Shown here: positions 24,360-36,244 of the stretch, in pieces | Layout of the letters: every line of letters starts with the position of its first letter | How positions within the stretch are numbered: the stretch's first letter is position 1 | Origin: Alisma plantago-aquatica | Taxonomy: Eukaryota > Streptophyta > Magnoliopsida > Alismatales > Alismataceae | DNA length: 64,000 bases | Assembly: GCA_963693085.1 (NCBI GenBank) | Contig: OY856412.1 | Location: 1,130,099,744-1,130,163,743 of the forward strand | Direction of reading: 5' to 3' | Translations under genes and position numbers: made by a program | The notes under the pieces: generated by a model | The model's input: the letters and a program-made list of their open reading frames with translations, nothing else | Told to the model about the DNA's origin: nothing | Databases searched by the model: none

Positions 24360-24377
24360 GCCCAATTTTTTGTAGTG
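24360..24377 (-). repeat. Right terminal inverted repeat of the CACTA element
   Basis: Read on the minus strand, CACTACAAAAAATTGGGC; the terminal TAGTG ends at 24377. Confidence 0.9.
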
Positions 24378-25560
24378 GATCTCCAAACGTCCATCTCAAC
24401 CCTTAAAACAACCATTTAGCACTCCAGACGACTGACTCACCCAGTTAGATGATAGGCTGACAGTGCAGGAAATTAATATGTTGTGTGAATTAAGTACCTA
24501 AATATTTTAGTAATCAATCCAATCATCATTCAAGATTAAACTACTTTTCTCCTATGTGTGTGACCCTATAGGTCCCATATCACATTGGCACTGGATGTCC
24601 ATAACTAACTTATGACATCACAAGAACAGAGTGGTGCCTAGTCCCACATTAGTGCTACCCAAGTGAATGGAAAGTTGGATAACAACTTCAACCTACAATC
24701 TACGTAAGGTGTTGTAGTGATTATATAATTCCTTTGTTTTTGATATCCAGAGTGAACTTGAGGCATCCAGTCATCATCCTCTCAACATTGAACCCATTTT
24801 CCTTGAAGTAATAATAGTCTATCTGAGATAATGTGACCTCAATATCATATATTAATTCACATGTGCATGTGCATGTGTTTCTTAATCTCTTTTATCAAGT
24901 GGCCAGGATATCATACACCAGTTGGTGGGACAAAACCCATTTCTATCACTCATAGTCAGTCCCCATTTTTCAAAGCCACCCAATCATCACTATTATAACA
25001 ACTCATGTTTTAGGACTATGTTTAATGATGTCAAAGCATACCAAATGACATGTGATGAGTGTAGTGATTTTAGGTGTAAGAATCACAATCACCACCTTCA
25101 CTATGAGAGATGACTATGAGTACCAATTATGGTTTCCATGTATCACTCTCAAGGTGGGTCTATCTGATACACTATTCCCTAACATGTATCTATGTGCTTG
25201 GTTTGATATTTCCATATCATGACTACTGACATTTAGTCATCAACCAACCAACACTCCAGTCTTATGTGTTACTAGTGTCTATCTACCTTTTGTAGTAACA
25301 AACGACTAGGGACATAATCAAGAGTGTATATAATCTTGACATTTGTATTATCCCATTCTCCAAGTGACGTACTTGAAGACATACGTCATTGCATATTGTC
25401 ATTCATTCGACATTCATAATGTTTCCTTATTATATCAAAACTGAATGAACCAGGATGAATTGGAAGCTTGCCTTTATGAGTATTAATCAAATCCTATATG
25501 TCATATGCCATGCCAATCATCACATGATTGGATTTATGGGCATACCTTACCAACAATTGA
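24378..25560 (-). repeat. LTR-like sequence, outer part beyond the CACTA insertion
   Basis: No coding frame is seen. By position it should continue the U3 of the LTR-like region ending at 10,357. The stretch with GTGTGACCCTATAGG and CATCACAAGAACAGAGTGG resembles plant retrotransposon LTR sequence as I remember it, but I cannot fix an end. Confidence 0.35.
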
Positions 25561-25589
25561 TCCCAAAGGCTTTGACATAATCTAGATCC

Positions 25590-28500
25590 TCAGTGAACCA
25601 GAAGGGGAGGCATCACTAGATGAAGTGATGTAAAATTACCTAGCACATCGAGAAGAAGTTAGGAAGACTCTAGAAGGGGTGTATGCTTGGAACATGTACA
25701 TCTGGAAGATGTTGAAGCAACCATCAAGTTAATTACAACCCCACACTTGATAGAATTCTCTAAGGATGAGATTCCACCAAGAGGAAGTCAGACATGCCCT
25801 CATTGATCACTACAATATACAACGACCTAAAGATAGCTTCATGCTTCATCAACAACGGTGATATCTCAATGTGTGTCTCTTAAAGACACTAATCATCCTA
25901 GGGAAAGATCCATCTGACCTCCAATCTTCGACAATGAAAGTAACCTCCTTTCACAGAATAATCAAAGATGCTTTGGAGAAATCACTCTAGATCTTCAAAT
26001 TGCACCTCAGATGTTCACTATCCCATATGTGGTCATGGAGTTGAATCCTTCCTTGAACCTCCTCCTTGGGAGGCCATTTATTCATCAAAGTTGGGTGGTT
26101 CCCTCATCTCTACACCAAAAACTAAAGTATCAGTTAGGGCATGACATCGTCACCGTTAAGGATGACAACCTTTTCACTATTGCATGCATCAAAGAAGATG
26201 ATCTCCTACTTCACTATGAGTTTATACACATTGCTAATGTCAATCGGGTACCACCTCACAAAAGGAGACATCTTCTTCCTTATGACCCTACTCTATTTGC
26301 GCAAAGGATAGAGGAGGTGAAAATTCATCCAAACAAAGACTAGGAGTTGAATGGCAAGGACACATAGAGATCATCCAAATCCCTCCTAGACAAAATGGGG
26401 TGGGTCTAGGGTTCGATAACCCATTTTACACAAGACCTTAGATCACCAGGTGGACACCATATTGGAAGCCCACAACATTGTGTCTCACTATGAGGGACTT
26501 CGCCCGAACGAGTTTACTTGAACACTCTCCCATTAACTCAAGGTTTGAGCTGCAAAGACCAACACATTTAGCTAGAAGAAGAGCATCGACTCAGGGTACT
26601 ATATTAATGAAACCTTGTCCTTGAGGGTGAGGGTACCCATCTATATTTTCCTTATATCGTGGCTACCACTAAAAACTATCCAAATTCATCCAAGGAAATG
26701 GTTCATGTGACATTGCCTTACTACATGCAAGAGGTTAACAACGACGACTAGGAGGTTTATCCTGGGATTGTAGAAAGAATCAATAAGATTGCCTTCATCA
26801 CCATCAAATACTAGGGTGTCCATACCTCCCATAACAATCAATCATCAGAGAAGAAATCCATCTCTCCAAACTAGGACGCAATCAAAAGAACGCCTATTCC
26901 CACTGTCAACAAGACGTTCCCTGAGCATTCTCACATCGATAAAGGTATCACTCATCATCAAGATGACCATGTTATCCATACAAAAATTATCAATCCAACA
27001 CCTAAATGGGTGGAGACTCCACTTGAAGTAGCTGGCCATGATTCTCTCTAGATTTGCAATAGCTGGACATCCCAAGTCAATGTCGAGACCATAGACTCCA
27101 AGGTAATGGAACAATACTATAGTGTCAAATGGGACAACTACAAAGACACCTATGACATGAATGGAGGATGGATTGTCAACTACTTCTTCAATACCAAGGA
27201 TGTGGAAGACAAAAAAATTCTCATTTTCCCTATCTTGAATGAAGAGGAACTCCACAAATGGTGTGTGAAAGGCCACAATGCCCTAAGGTTTAGGTCTCCC
27301 CACACACCCAAAAGATCACATTATAATAAGGACACCCAAATGTGGTAGAGATCCCAAAGTGGTTATTTCATAATGCTTTGACACATCCTCATTCATCCCC
27401 ACATAATCAAAAAAAATTGCAAAATGAACGAAAACCCAAAAAATGTGCAAAACTCAAAAAACCCATAAGAACCTAAAGATGAGCAAGCTCTCCAAGAGTT
27501 TTCCATCTACTTCACTGTGGTAGCACAAATCTACAAAAATTAATATGATGAGTTTGAAGACATCCCTATCATGGAGTATATGAAAAAGGATCATCAACCT
27601 TTTCATATTGAAGATGAGACAAATACGGTGAACCTCAACTTAGGCCCTTAGTAGTGCAATGTGAAGTTGGGGCACGTCTACCATGAAGCATAAAATATTA
27701 GTTGATAGAGATTCTATACCACTAAATCGACGTGTTTGCTTGGAGCTACATTGACATGCTTGGGTTGGATGAGGAAATCACTATCCATCGACTACCTATC
27801 AACCCTGGCGTTCAACCCATAAAAAAAGGCTAGATAGCTCTAGCTAGAATGGAGCCTCAAGATTATGGAGGAAGTACAAAAGAAATACAATGTTGGCTTC
27901 TTGGAGTCTCAACTACGCTACATGGCTCTCCAACATTGTGCCAGTTCCAAAGAAAGAAGGAAAATTACAAATGTGTGTGGACTATAACGACCTCAACTAG
28001 GCATCTCCAAAAGATGACTTCCCACTTCTTCACATAGGAGTACTCATTGACAACACAGTCGACCTTGCACTGCTCAGTGTAAATAAATGAGTTCACCAGA
28101 TCAAAGTGTCAAAAGAAGATAAAAAAATATCACCTTCATCACAAAATGGGGCATGTTCTGCTATTGAATCATGTCTTTTGGTCTCAAGATTTTTGGAGCT
28201 ACATATCAAAGGGAAATGGTTCTTTCTTTCACAACATGATGCATAAAGAGGTAGATTTCTATGTGGATGATATGATCACTAAATCTAAGGATCATACGGA
28301 CAACCTTGAGAAGTTATTTCAATGACTACGATGACTCTCCATGTGCTTGAATCTCTCCAAATGTACCTTTGGGGTTACATCTGGTATCTTGCTAGGATAC
28401 ATCGTCTGCTAGAGAGGGATCAAATTAGATACCATGATAGCATGGGACATTACAGAAATGCCTTCCTACAACATTGAGAAAAAGATATGAGGCCTACTCA

Positions 28501-30824
28501 AACATTTTTAATACATCAACCACTTCATTACCAAGATATCATTTGTATGTGAGCCTATATTCAAGTTGTTAAAGAAGATCTTTGACTCTGTACGGAACAA
28601 ACAATGCAAGCTCACTCTAGAAGCTCAAGGATTACCATGTGCATCCCTCAATGTTGAGACCAGTTGTATTGGTACCTTACATACTATGCCTATTTTTCTG
28701 CTAGACATTGATGGGTGGAGTCTTTAGTCAATTCAACAACCTACGACAAGCACATTATCCATTACATGTCCACAAAATTCAGCAACGTAGAGGCTTGCTA
28801 CACTAAAATTGGAAAATGTTGTTTGGATCTAATCCACAGAGTGAGGAATTTGCACTGCTATCTAATGACATATTCTTACAATTGATTACCAAGAATTATC
28901 TACTATGCTATTTATGTGATTGGCCAACTCTTACGGACAATACGCTAAGTAGTAGGCAAAGTTGATCAAATTCAACAATACCTAGCTCCTGATAAAGGTA
29001 GTCAAAACACAAGCCCTCACATATCTACTAGAAGGTTCCCCACTTTTAGAAGAAGCTACTCATTAATATGAGTTCTAAGACAATGATATAGGCATGATCC
29101 ACCTACCAGACATGGATATCCTTCCATATACAGACATGTAGACAATATTCTTTAATGGGGGCATGAATCGAAAAGGAGTCAGAATGGGCGTGGTCCTTCA
29201 AAATCTCTAAAGTAGCTACCAGTAGAATGATGGATAGAATCTGATGCCACTAACTATGTGTCCGAATAAGAAGCCTATATTTTGGGACTTGATCTCACAA
29301 AATAGCAAGAGGCACAATCCTTATAGGTCTATGGTGAATCCCTCCTTGTCATCTCTTAGGTACATAGTAACTAGAGATTGAACCATTAAAATCTGGTACC
29401 TTATTGGAGCATATGTGTTCTTTGGCTTCAGGTTTCATTCATGTTTCCTTACACTTCATTGGAAGAGAGAAAAATGCCTTCACTAGCACTCTAGCAACCC
29501 TCACTTCACATATTGACATCCAAGAAGGAAAAGAATTGTCTCTAGAGGTTGAGGCACTTTCTCAACTAACCTACTATTGGATCATCAATAATGCACCCAA
29601 TGACACTTAAGCGATGAACCATGTAGTATGTTTGATCAAACTAAGTCATTCTTAAGAACATCTTGTGGAGAGAGAAACTAATGCTCAAGAAAAAAATCTT
29701 GTAGTATGTTCTATAGGAAAAACAACTATATCTTAGATCTTATAATTAGACTCTTTTTTGGTGCATAGAAAGACAAAAGATGAATCTCTTATGTAGGAGG
29801 TCCATCTAGGATCATGTAGCACACACATGAATGGATTCATTCTAGGCAACAAAATACAACTCTCGGGGTACTACTAGAATACCATGGAAATAAACAATTT
29901 CCAATTTATCCACAAATATTGAGCCTATCAAATCCACAGGGAATACATTCTTTTGCTTATAAATCAACTTTACAACATGTCCATGCCTTGGCCATTCTCC
30001 ACTTGGGGTGTCAACATGATCAACAAGATTAACCCTAAGGTGTCAAATGAAAATTTTGGTTCATCCTTGTCACAATTGATTACTTTGCTAAGTGTGTAGA
30101 AGCAGTGTCCATCTCTAATGCATCGACCCATCAAGTCATAAAGTTCCTTAGGAAATTATCACAAACCAGTAAGGAATACTACGTGAGATCATTTTAGAAA
30201 ACATATAATAAGAGTGTCAAGCAGTACCTGAGATATTTGGGGATCAAAAATCACCAAACATCATCTTATCGGCCTTAGATGAATGAAGCTATAAAAACTG
30301 TTAACAAAAACCTGATCAAGATTCTGAAGAAGATTTTCATCTCGCATGTTGATTGGCATGAACATATTCCAATGTCTTTGTGAGACTTCCACACCTTTAT
30401 CAGAATTTCCATAGGGGGATACACCATAATCCCTAGTATATGGGATGCAAGTAATCCTACCAGTCAAAATAGAGATCACTTCACTATATATATTACACAA
30501 AATTGATATTTCAGAGACCAAATGTCTTAAACAATGTGTCTACTGCTTCAACACTCTTGAAGAATGATGGGAAAGAGCCCTACACGATGCATAATGTTAC
30601 CAAGATAAAATGTCTCAAGAATTCAACAAGAGGTTCAACCACGCAACTCACAAATAAATGAAGAGGACATTACTAGTCAACTATTGATCAACTTGGTATT
30701 TCATCACAACAAGTAGATTATCTGGCTCATTATCCCATCTGGATTTCTTTGATACCACCAGACATTGGTCGTGTAAGGGAAGCCGAATGATCTTAGCCAC
30801 AACCTCCAAGGTGGGCGTTAGAAC
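25590..30824 (+). pseudogene. Ty3/gypsy pol remnant (protease, RT, RNase H, integrase)
   Basis: Second half of the element whose gag lies at 7.3-8.9 kb. Across many stops and shifts, the protease region reads KIASCFINNG where an active-site LxDNG/S motif is expected, then LNLLLGRPFIHQSWVVPSSL (about 26040-26115). RT: VPVPKKEGKLQMCVDYNDLN (about 27940), SFGLKIFGATYQREM (about 28170) and the catalytic FYVDDM at about 28257-28274, still intact. RNase H: SLHFIGREKNAFTSTLATL near 29450. Integrase C-half: SMPWPFSTWGVNMI near 29978. The order PR-RT-RH-IN identifies Ty3/gypsy; the WPFxxWGxD motif is typical of Tat/Athila-type plant gypsy elements. Heavy decay makes this one of the oldest layers here. 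The copia element begins at 30,825. Confidence 0.8.
30820..30824. repeat. Candidate target site duplication (left) of the copia element, AGAAC
   Basis: AGAAC abuts the left LTR terminus TGTTGGATCC; the same pentamer lies at 37850-37854. Confidence 0.6.
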
Positions 30825-32413
30825 TGTTGGATCCTAGATGGGTGATTAGATGCTCTAGAGGGGGGGTGAATAGATCTGAAAGCACTTAAACAAAACTCAT
30901 TAAACCTTCAAATTATATGACAAGATAAGGTTGCTAAATAGGTAATTTGAGTGCAACTAAATCATGCATAGCAAGGATAAGAGAGATTGAACATGCATCA
31001 AATTAGACAAGCTATTTAGAGTGGTTCCACACTTCAAACTAGAAGTGTGTCAGTCCACTTGCCTAGAGAGGTCAACCTCTAGGACTTCAACCAATTGCAC
31101 TCTTATATTCAATTATAAGACTTACAATACAAGACCAACAAAGGACTTACCAATCCAATACAAAGAGTCTTCAACCTTACCAAGGACTTACCCACTTTGC
31201 AAGAGTCTTCGGCCTTCTCCAAGGACTTACCCACTCTTGCAAAAGTCTTCGGCCTTGTAGGAATTACCCACTCTTCTTGGATCTTCCGCCTTTGACTTCA
31301 CCTTCACTCAGAGAAGCTTTCCACCAAGGTATTACCCACTTGAGCTTGAGTCTTGTGCCTTCTCCAAGGGCTTACCCACTCTAGCTCCAAGTCTTTAGCC
31401 TTGATCTTCACCAAGGGACTCCTTCCCTTGTTCTTCTTCACCTCTCTTGGACAAGAGAGAGAACCTTCATCTTCAAGATAGGAAATGAGAGATGGGGAGG
31501 TGGTGGAAGTGAGAGCCTCACAAGATATACAAATAGGACTAGCTCTCTTACAGATTTCCTACTCACTCTAATGGATGTAGCAAGTGATTAAGCTTAGAGA
31601 GAGAGAGGAGGTTGTAGGAAGCACTCAACTATAGAATAGGAACCTCACAAGGAGTTTGCAATGAATGCTCAACCTTGGAATGAAGCCCAAGGGGTCCTAT
31701 TTATAGCTGGGGATGCCTCTTAGCTTTTGGGAACACTTATGAACGAAAACTAGCCGTTTTGTGGCTTGCAACAGATCTATTTTCACTTGTTGCAATTCCA
31801 CAACAGCTAGAAACACTTTTCTGCACTTTTCTGCACTTTTCCATACAGTGCATTCGGTCGAGTTTCTATGGGTGTAACTCGACCGATCAAGTAGCAGGCA
31901 AACTGATGTTGAAAGGATCGGTCGAGTTTGTCCTGAGGAAACTCGACCGACCATTTCAACTGGAAATGGCCTACTACCCAATCGGTCGAGTTCTGTGAGT
32001 GCACAACTCGACCGATTGCAATCTTCAGAAAATCAACCAAGGTGGATCGGTCGAGTTTCAGGGTGGGAAACTGGACCGACCAAGTGCCTGTAATTGATTT
32101 TCAAAGTTGCAATAAAAGTGCTCTAAAATTTGATCTAAGTGTTCCTGATATTTTTCTAAGCTTAATTACAAGTCATACAATCATTACAAGTGATTTACAA
32201 CATGATTCTAATGGATATACATCATATTACAAAAACGTGCACTTGTATGACTTTGACTTGTCTTTTCTCCAATTTGAGATGCGCAAGTTAGGGCATTTGG
32301 AGTGTGTCTATACCTAATCTGAAATTACTCAAGTAGAAGCATTATACACCAATATGTGGAATGGTTAGTCATCATCAAAACAAGGATTTAGTCAATTTAG
32401 ACATGAGTCAACA
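30825..32413 (-). repeat. Left (3') LTR of the copia element, 1589 bp
   Basis: Plus strand runs from TGTTGGATCC to GAGTCAACA. Minus-sense TATA box CTATAAATAG lies at about 31699-31708. Four palindromes lie in its U3. It differs from the right LTR by scattered substitutions and a short deletion around a TTTCTGCACT repeat near 31820-31840. Confidence 0.92.
31854..32081. repeat. Array of four regularly spaced palindromes in the 3' LTR U3
   Basis: Palindromes at 31854-31886, 31918-31950, 31982-32015 and 32047-32081 have arms close to TCGGTCGAGTT / AACTCGACCGA and ~11-nt loops. Starts are 64, 64 and 65 bp apart. Loops and the ~31-bp spacers are unrelated to each other. The fourth has one arm mismatch (CTGGACCGA). 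In minus sense they lie about 150-380 bp upstream of the TATA box. Confidence 0.92.
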
Positions 32414-32427
32414 TTCTCCCCCTTTTT
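32414..32427 (-). promoter_or_regulatory. Polypurine tract of the copia element
   Basis: Minus strand AAAAAGGGGGAGAA directly precedes the LTR start TGTTGACTC, as needed for plus-strand DNA priming. Confidence 0.85.
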
Positions 32428-34322
32428 GAAGATGACAAACCATTCCATAAATGTATTGAAAGCATCTAAGTAAATTCATACCGTTGGAGAAACCTAGGGG
32501 TTTCAATAGAATGGAGTTCATATGCTCCCCCTCAATTGATGTGCATGGAGTTTTCATACTCCCCCTCAATTAATGCTATTTCTCCTGCATGGTTAGCTTT
32601 CATAACATTTATAGAATACTATGTCTTCTACTCATATATGTTCTACACATATATGTCTTCTCCCCTTTACCTTCTCCCTTTTCATGAACATTCTTCTCCT
32701 CTTGATGTAAGACATGCCTTCTTCCTCTTTTAAAAGAAGACATACCTTTCTCCCCCTTTGTCATTTAAAAAAGAGGGGTTATGAAGAAATAAGAAACATC
32801 ACTTGTTAAAGAGAAAAAGGAGATAACACACATATATATAAGGAGAGTAGAAGAGCACAGATAGGGGCTTGTCCAAGCATAGAAAGAAGAGCAAGTTAAA
32901 GCATATACTTGAACACCCCAACATGCAAGATAAAGTGCTGCAGAATTATAATAAATTGCAATTTTGACCCTCAAGATGATGGAATTTGATAAAAAACCAT
33001 CGGAGCTCATGGCAAAGCGATGAGTCTTGCTCAGAAGGTTGTTTCTGCATGAAAAATACTAGTCTTGCACCAAAAACTGAAACTGGAGTAAAAGCTGCAC
33101 AAAATCCAAAAATACTCCAATTTCTACATATAATGTAGCTCTATGTGCCCTGCATCACAATGTTATGCAAGTAACTCAAGATAGTAGATATGCAATTCAA
33201 GGAACAATCTTGAGCATGTATGAGCATAGCATATAGATGAGCAAAGATGTCAATTTTAAACAAGGCTAGAACTACATGTATATGAACTACTAGTAGATGA
33301 TATCACAAGTTAGGAATACTAGTAGGATCTAGATCATAGCAAGGGATACCAAAAGATACACAAGTTAAAGAGCAAGCTATGAGTAGATGAAGAGATATAT
33401 CCAAACAAAGAGATATGCAATTTTAGACGTATGAAAGGATATAACTCACTAGATATGCATCCTTACCATAAGATGACTACCACTAAGAACCTCAAGGTTG
33501 TATCAAAACAAGATATACACCTAGATAGATGTAGCAAGTTAGAGCACAACGGAAGCAATTTAGACACAACCAAGAGATCCAAAGAGTTCATCATCAAAAC
33601 CTACAAAACAACTCAAAGCAAGTAATTGCAAGATATAGATATACCAATTTAGAGCAATTAGAGAGATAGAGTTGTATGAAAGATAGGCAATTTAGAACAT
33701 GGCAATATGCATATATAAAGATACCAAAAGAGAGTGCCAAAGAATAAGGCTATTGGTTGAGAAAATCTAGTTGAGAGGGAAATTCTCATTCAATAAGCCA
33801 ACTGTGTATTCTGTGCACAGTGTTATCGGTCGAGTTTTGTGCATTGTCAACTCGACCGATGACAGATGTTGGCAACACTCTTGGTGCCTATCGGTCGAGT
33901 TTCAATAGGGCAAACTCGACCGACAGAGCAGCTGTCAAAAGGCACATATATTTTATAAAAGCATATTTAAAGGCATGCTAAAAATACAAACCATATCCAA
34001 ACATGTCTAAGCAAGTTAGTAATGCACTATAGAAGCATTAGAAATAGTTTTTGAGCAAGAGTGTGAAGAGAATCACAAAATGCCACTTTTGACTCAAAAA
34101 CCATATGTATAGTGCACACTAACTTGACAAAAACAAGTTAGGATAGGTTATAAGCAATAAAACATTTACCTTTGTGCTTACCATTGCTTTTCCACTTGTT
34201 GTCACCCTCTACATATCTCACCTTTCTTCTTTCATGTGGATTGAGAAGTCAATTTGCAATTCAATAGCTCAAATCAATCCATTTGTAAATACCTACAAGA
34301 AGAAAGATGAAATGGTCCCCAA
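32428..34322 (-). other. Non-coding 3' internal region of the copia element
   Basis: About 1.9 kb where an autonomous copia element would carry pol. No RT, integrase or protease motif is seen on either strand. It contains extra PPT-like tracts near 32525, 32560 and 32752 and two more palindromes at 33.83-33.92 kb. Confidence 0.7.
33826..33923. repeat. Two further palindromes of the LTR type in the internal region
   Basis: 33826-33859 and 33891-33923 carry the same arms (TCGGTCGAGTT / AACTCGACCGA), both near-perfect, with starts 65 bp apart and unrelated loops and spacer. They are outside the LTRs, so the motif was placed twice in one element with the same spacing. Confidence 0.92.
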
Positions 34323-36193
34323 TCATGTTTTTGGGTCCGGAGGGGTTAGTTTAGCAACCCAAATCCTATTGCTCTTGGGTGCTTTCCTAAAAGGACAACA
34401 AGTAGAATAATGACTGATTTCATTGCAATAATTACATGTGCCCATAGTCTTGGAACTAGAGGATTCTCCATGGAATATTGGAGGTCCTTTATCTTTGTTG
34501 TTCCCTTGACTACTATCATACCCTAAATCATGTCTACCAATTTGTTTAGTAGTATGGTGTAGGATGTCATTAAGACTCTTTTTACCAACTAAGAATCTTT
34601 GCAAGGATGATCTCAAACTGTCATTATCATGCTTAAGAGAAGCAATAGTAGAAGACAAATTATAGATATTATCTCTAGCATGCAAAAGTTCATTTTCTAA
34701 GCAAAGAGTTTTAGTTAAATAAGAATCTCTATCAATATGAAGAGCATCAACATCATTCTCTCTATTAGTATAACTAGAACAAGGTTCATGCCCATTGATT
34801 TTAGCAAGCAAGGAGGCATTTTCTATTTCTAATTCATGCAAGACAAAATCTTTGTCCTTGTTTTCAGATTTAAGAACATCAATGTCATGCATGAGAGAAT
34901 CAACAATTAAAGTATGCTCTTCATTAGAACTAGGCATGAGAGGTTGAGCTTCTAGAAATTTAATCTTATCAAGTAAACTAGTATTTTCAAGTTTAAGAGA
35001 ATCTACTTGACTATGACAATTATTTTTATCATCAAGCAAGCAAGAATTAGCATGTTCAAGATCATCTAGTTCTGCATGCAAAATATCAACAATTTTAGCA
35101 AGCTTTTTCTTTTTCCTTTTAGAAGACTTAAGAGAGGCACAAATATCATGAATAATAGCAATCAAAGATTCTTTATCTAGAGAGTTTAGATTTACCTCAC
35201 TTGAGTCTTCACTTGTTGATGCTATAAGAGCAAAATGGCATTCTCCTTCATCACTTGAGCTTGAGCTTGATCCTTCACTTGAATCTTCACTTGAGCTTGA
35301 GTTGGAGGAGCCACTTGAGCTTGATTGCCATTTCTTCTTGTGAAGATGGGTCTTTTTGCCTTGTGGGCAATCTTCCTTGTAGTGACCCTTCTTTCCACAT
35401 GTGAAGCACCGGATGGAGGAGGACTTGCCTTTGTAGAGTATACCCTTGGAGTACATGGCATCTTCTTCAACTTGAGAGAATGGAGAGGCTTGACCAACAA
35501 TAGCCTTGATTTGAGCTTTGATTTCAGCCTTCTTCATTCTCTTGAGTTCTTTCTCCTCTTGTCTTTCTAATTCCTCCCTCTTGTCAAGTGTGGCTTCATG
35601 TGCTTGTAGATTTCCAATGAGCTCTTCAATAGGAATATCCCTAAGAGACCTTGCTTCTTCAATGGAAGTCACCTTGAATTCCCATCTCTTGGGGAGAGTT
35701 CTAAGGATCTTTGAGTTGATCTCTCCACTAGACATAGGATGTCCTAGAATAGCAAGACCATTCAAGATGGTGTTGAGCCTTGAGTACATGTTGGCTATGC
35801 TCTCCTCCTTTCCCATCTTGAAGTTCTCAAGCAACCCTTTGAGCATGTAGACTTTGCTTTCCTTCACTGATCTGTCCCTTCATAAGTGATGCAAAGCTTT
35901 CTCCATACCTCATAGGCCGTCTCACAAGAGGAAATCCGGTTGAACTCGGTGGGGGTCATGGAGGCATATAGGATGTGCATGGCTCTAGCATTCAAGGTTG
36001 CTTTCATCAAGGTGGCTTCATCCCATTCTTCAATGTTTGTCTTTGGTAGAATGTATGGGTTGTTCACCATTTTCCACATCTCGAGACTTGATCCTTGGAT
36101 GAAGAATTGAAGTCTTCTTCTCCAATAGAGGAAGTTGCTCCCATCAAAGATTGGAAGGCTGGTCGAGAATCTCCCTCCTTGGTAGTCACCCAT
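34323..36193 (-). pseudogene. Copia gag (UBN2-type) with two CCHC zinc knuckles, one frameshift
   Basis: Structural capsid protein that would package the element's RNA. The N-terminal piece (36193-35864) has FDGSNFLYWRRRLQFFIQG and AYEVWRKLCITYEGTDQ, the gag start of copia elements. The frame then changes by one base, ending the first frame at 35864-35866; the next frame (to 34323) continues with KESKVYMLKGLLENFKM, so a single-base deletion is the simplest cause. Next come the UBN2 core, a basic KR-rich stretch, a first CCHC knuckle (CFTCGKKGHYKEDC), a Ser/Glu-rich low-complexity segment, a ~200-residue leucine-rich coiled coil and a second CCHC motif (CNYCNEISHYSTCC). The protein stops soon after IWVAKLTPPDPKT with no pol fusion. 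The coiled-coil extension is long for copia gag and may be structural. Confidence 0.9.
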
Positions 36194-36227
36194 CTTCTCC
36201 TACTTGTTGAAGTATGCTTGGAGAAGA

Positions 36228-36241
36228 CCCGCTCTGATACC
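36228..36241 (-). promoter_or_regulatory. Primer-binding site, initiator tRNA-Met type
   Basis: Minus strand TGGTATCAGAGC starts three bases inside the 5' LTR end (CCAACA). This is the common plant copia PBS, complementary to the 3' end of initiator tRNA-Met. Confidence 0.92.
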
Positions 36242-36244
36242 ACT

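Larger units (their letters stand above)
10358..24377 (+). mobile_element. CACTA (En/Spm) DNA transposon, 14.0 kb, both termini present
   Basis: The left end reads CACTACAAAAAATTTGGC and the right end is the inverse of CACTACAAAAAATTGGGC, the hallmark CACTA termini. Both ends carry subterminal repeats with TTTGTGAGGG / CCCTCACAAA words. Inside are a TNP2 transposase gene and a second Transposase_24-like gene, both on the plus strand in the usual order. The adjoining trinucleotides are TCT (left) and GAT (right), so no 3-bp target duplication survives. Both genes are broken, so the copy is probably immobile unless complemented. It has accumulated LINE pieces, a long inverted repeat and tandem repeats. 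Confidence 0.92.

Noticed and set aside
10355..24380. A 3-bp CACTA target duplication
   Set aside because: The flanking triplets are TCT and GAT; no match, so none is claimed.
31854..32081. A CRISPR array (palindromic repeats with unique spacers)
   Set aside because: Only the arms repeat, the loops vary, there are few units, no cas genes are present, and the array is duplicated in both LTRs of a plant retrotransposon.
35222..35850. Frames overlapping the copia gag on both strands
   Set aside because: Shadows of the long gag frame, whose domains are clear.
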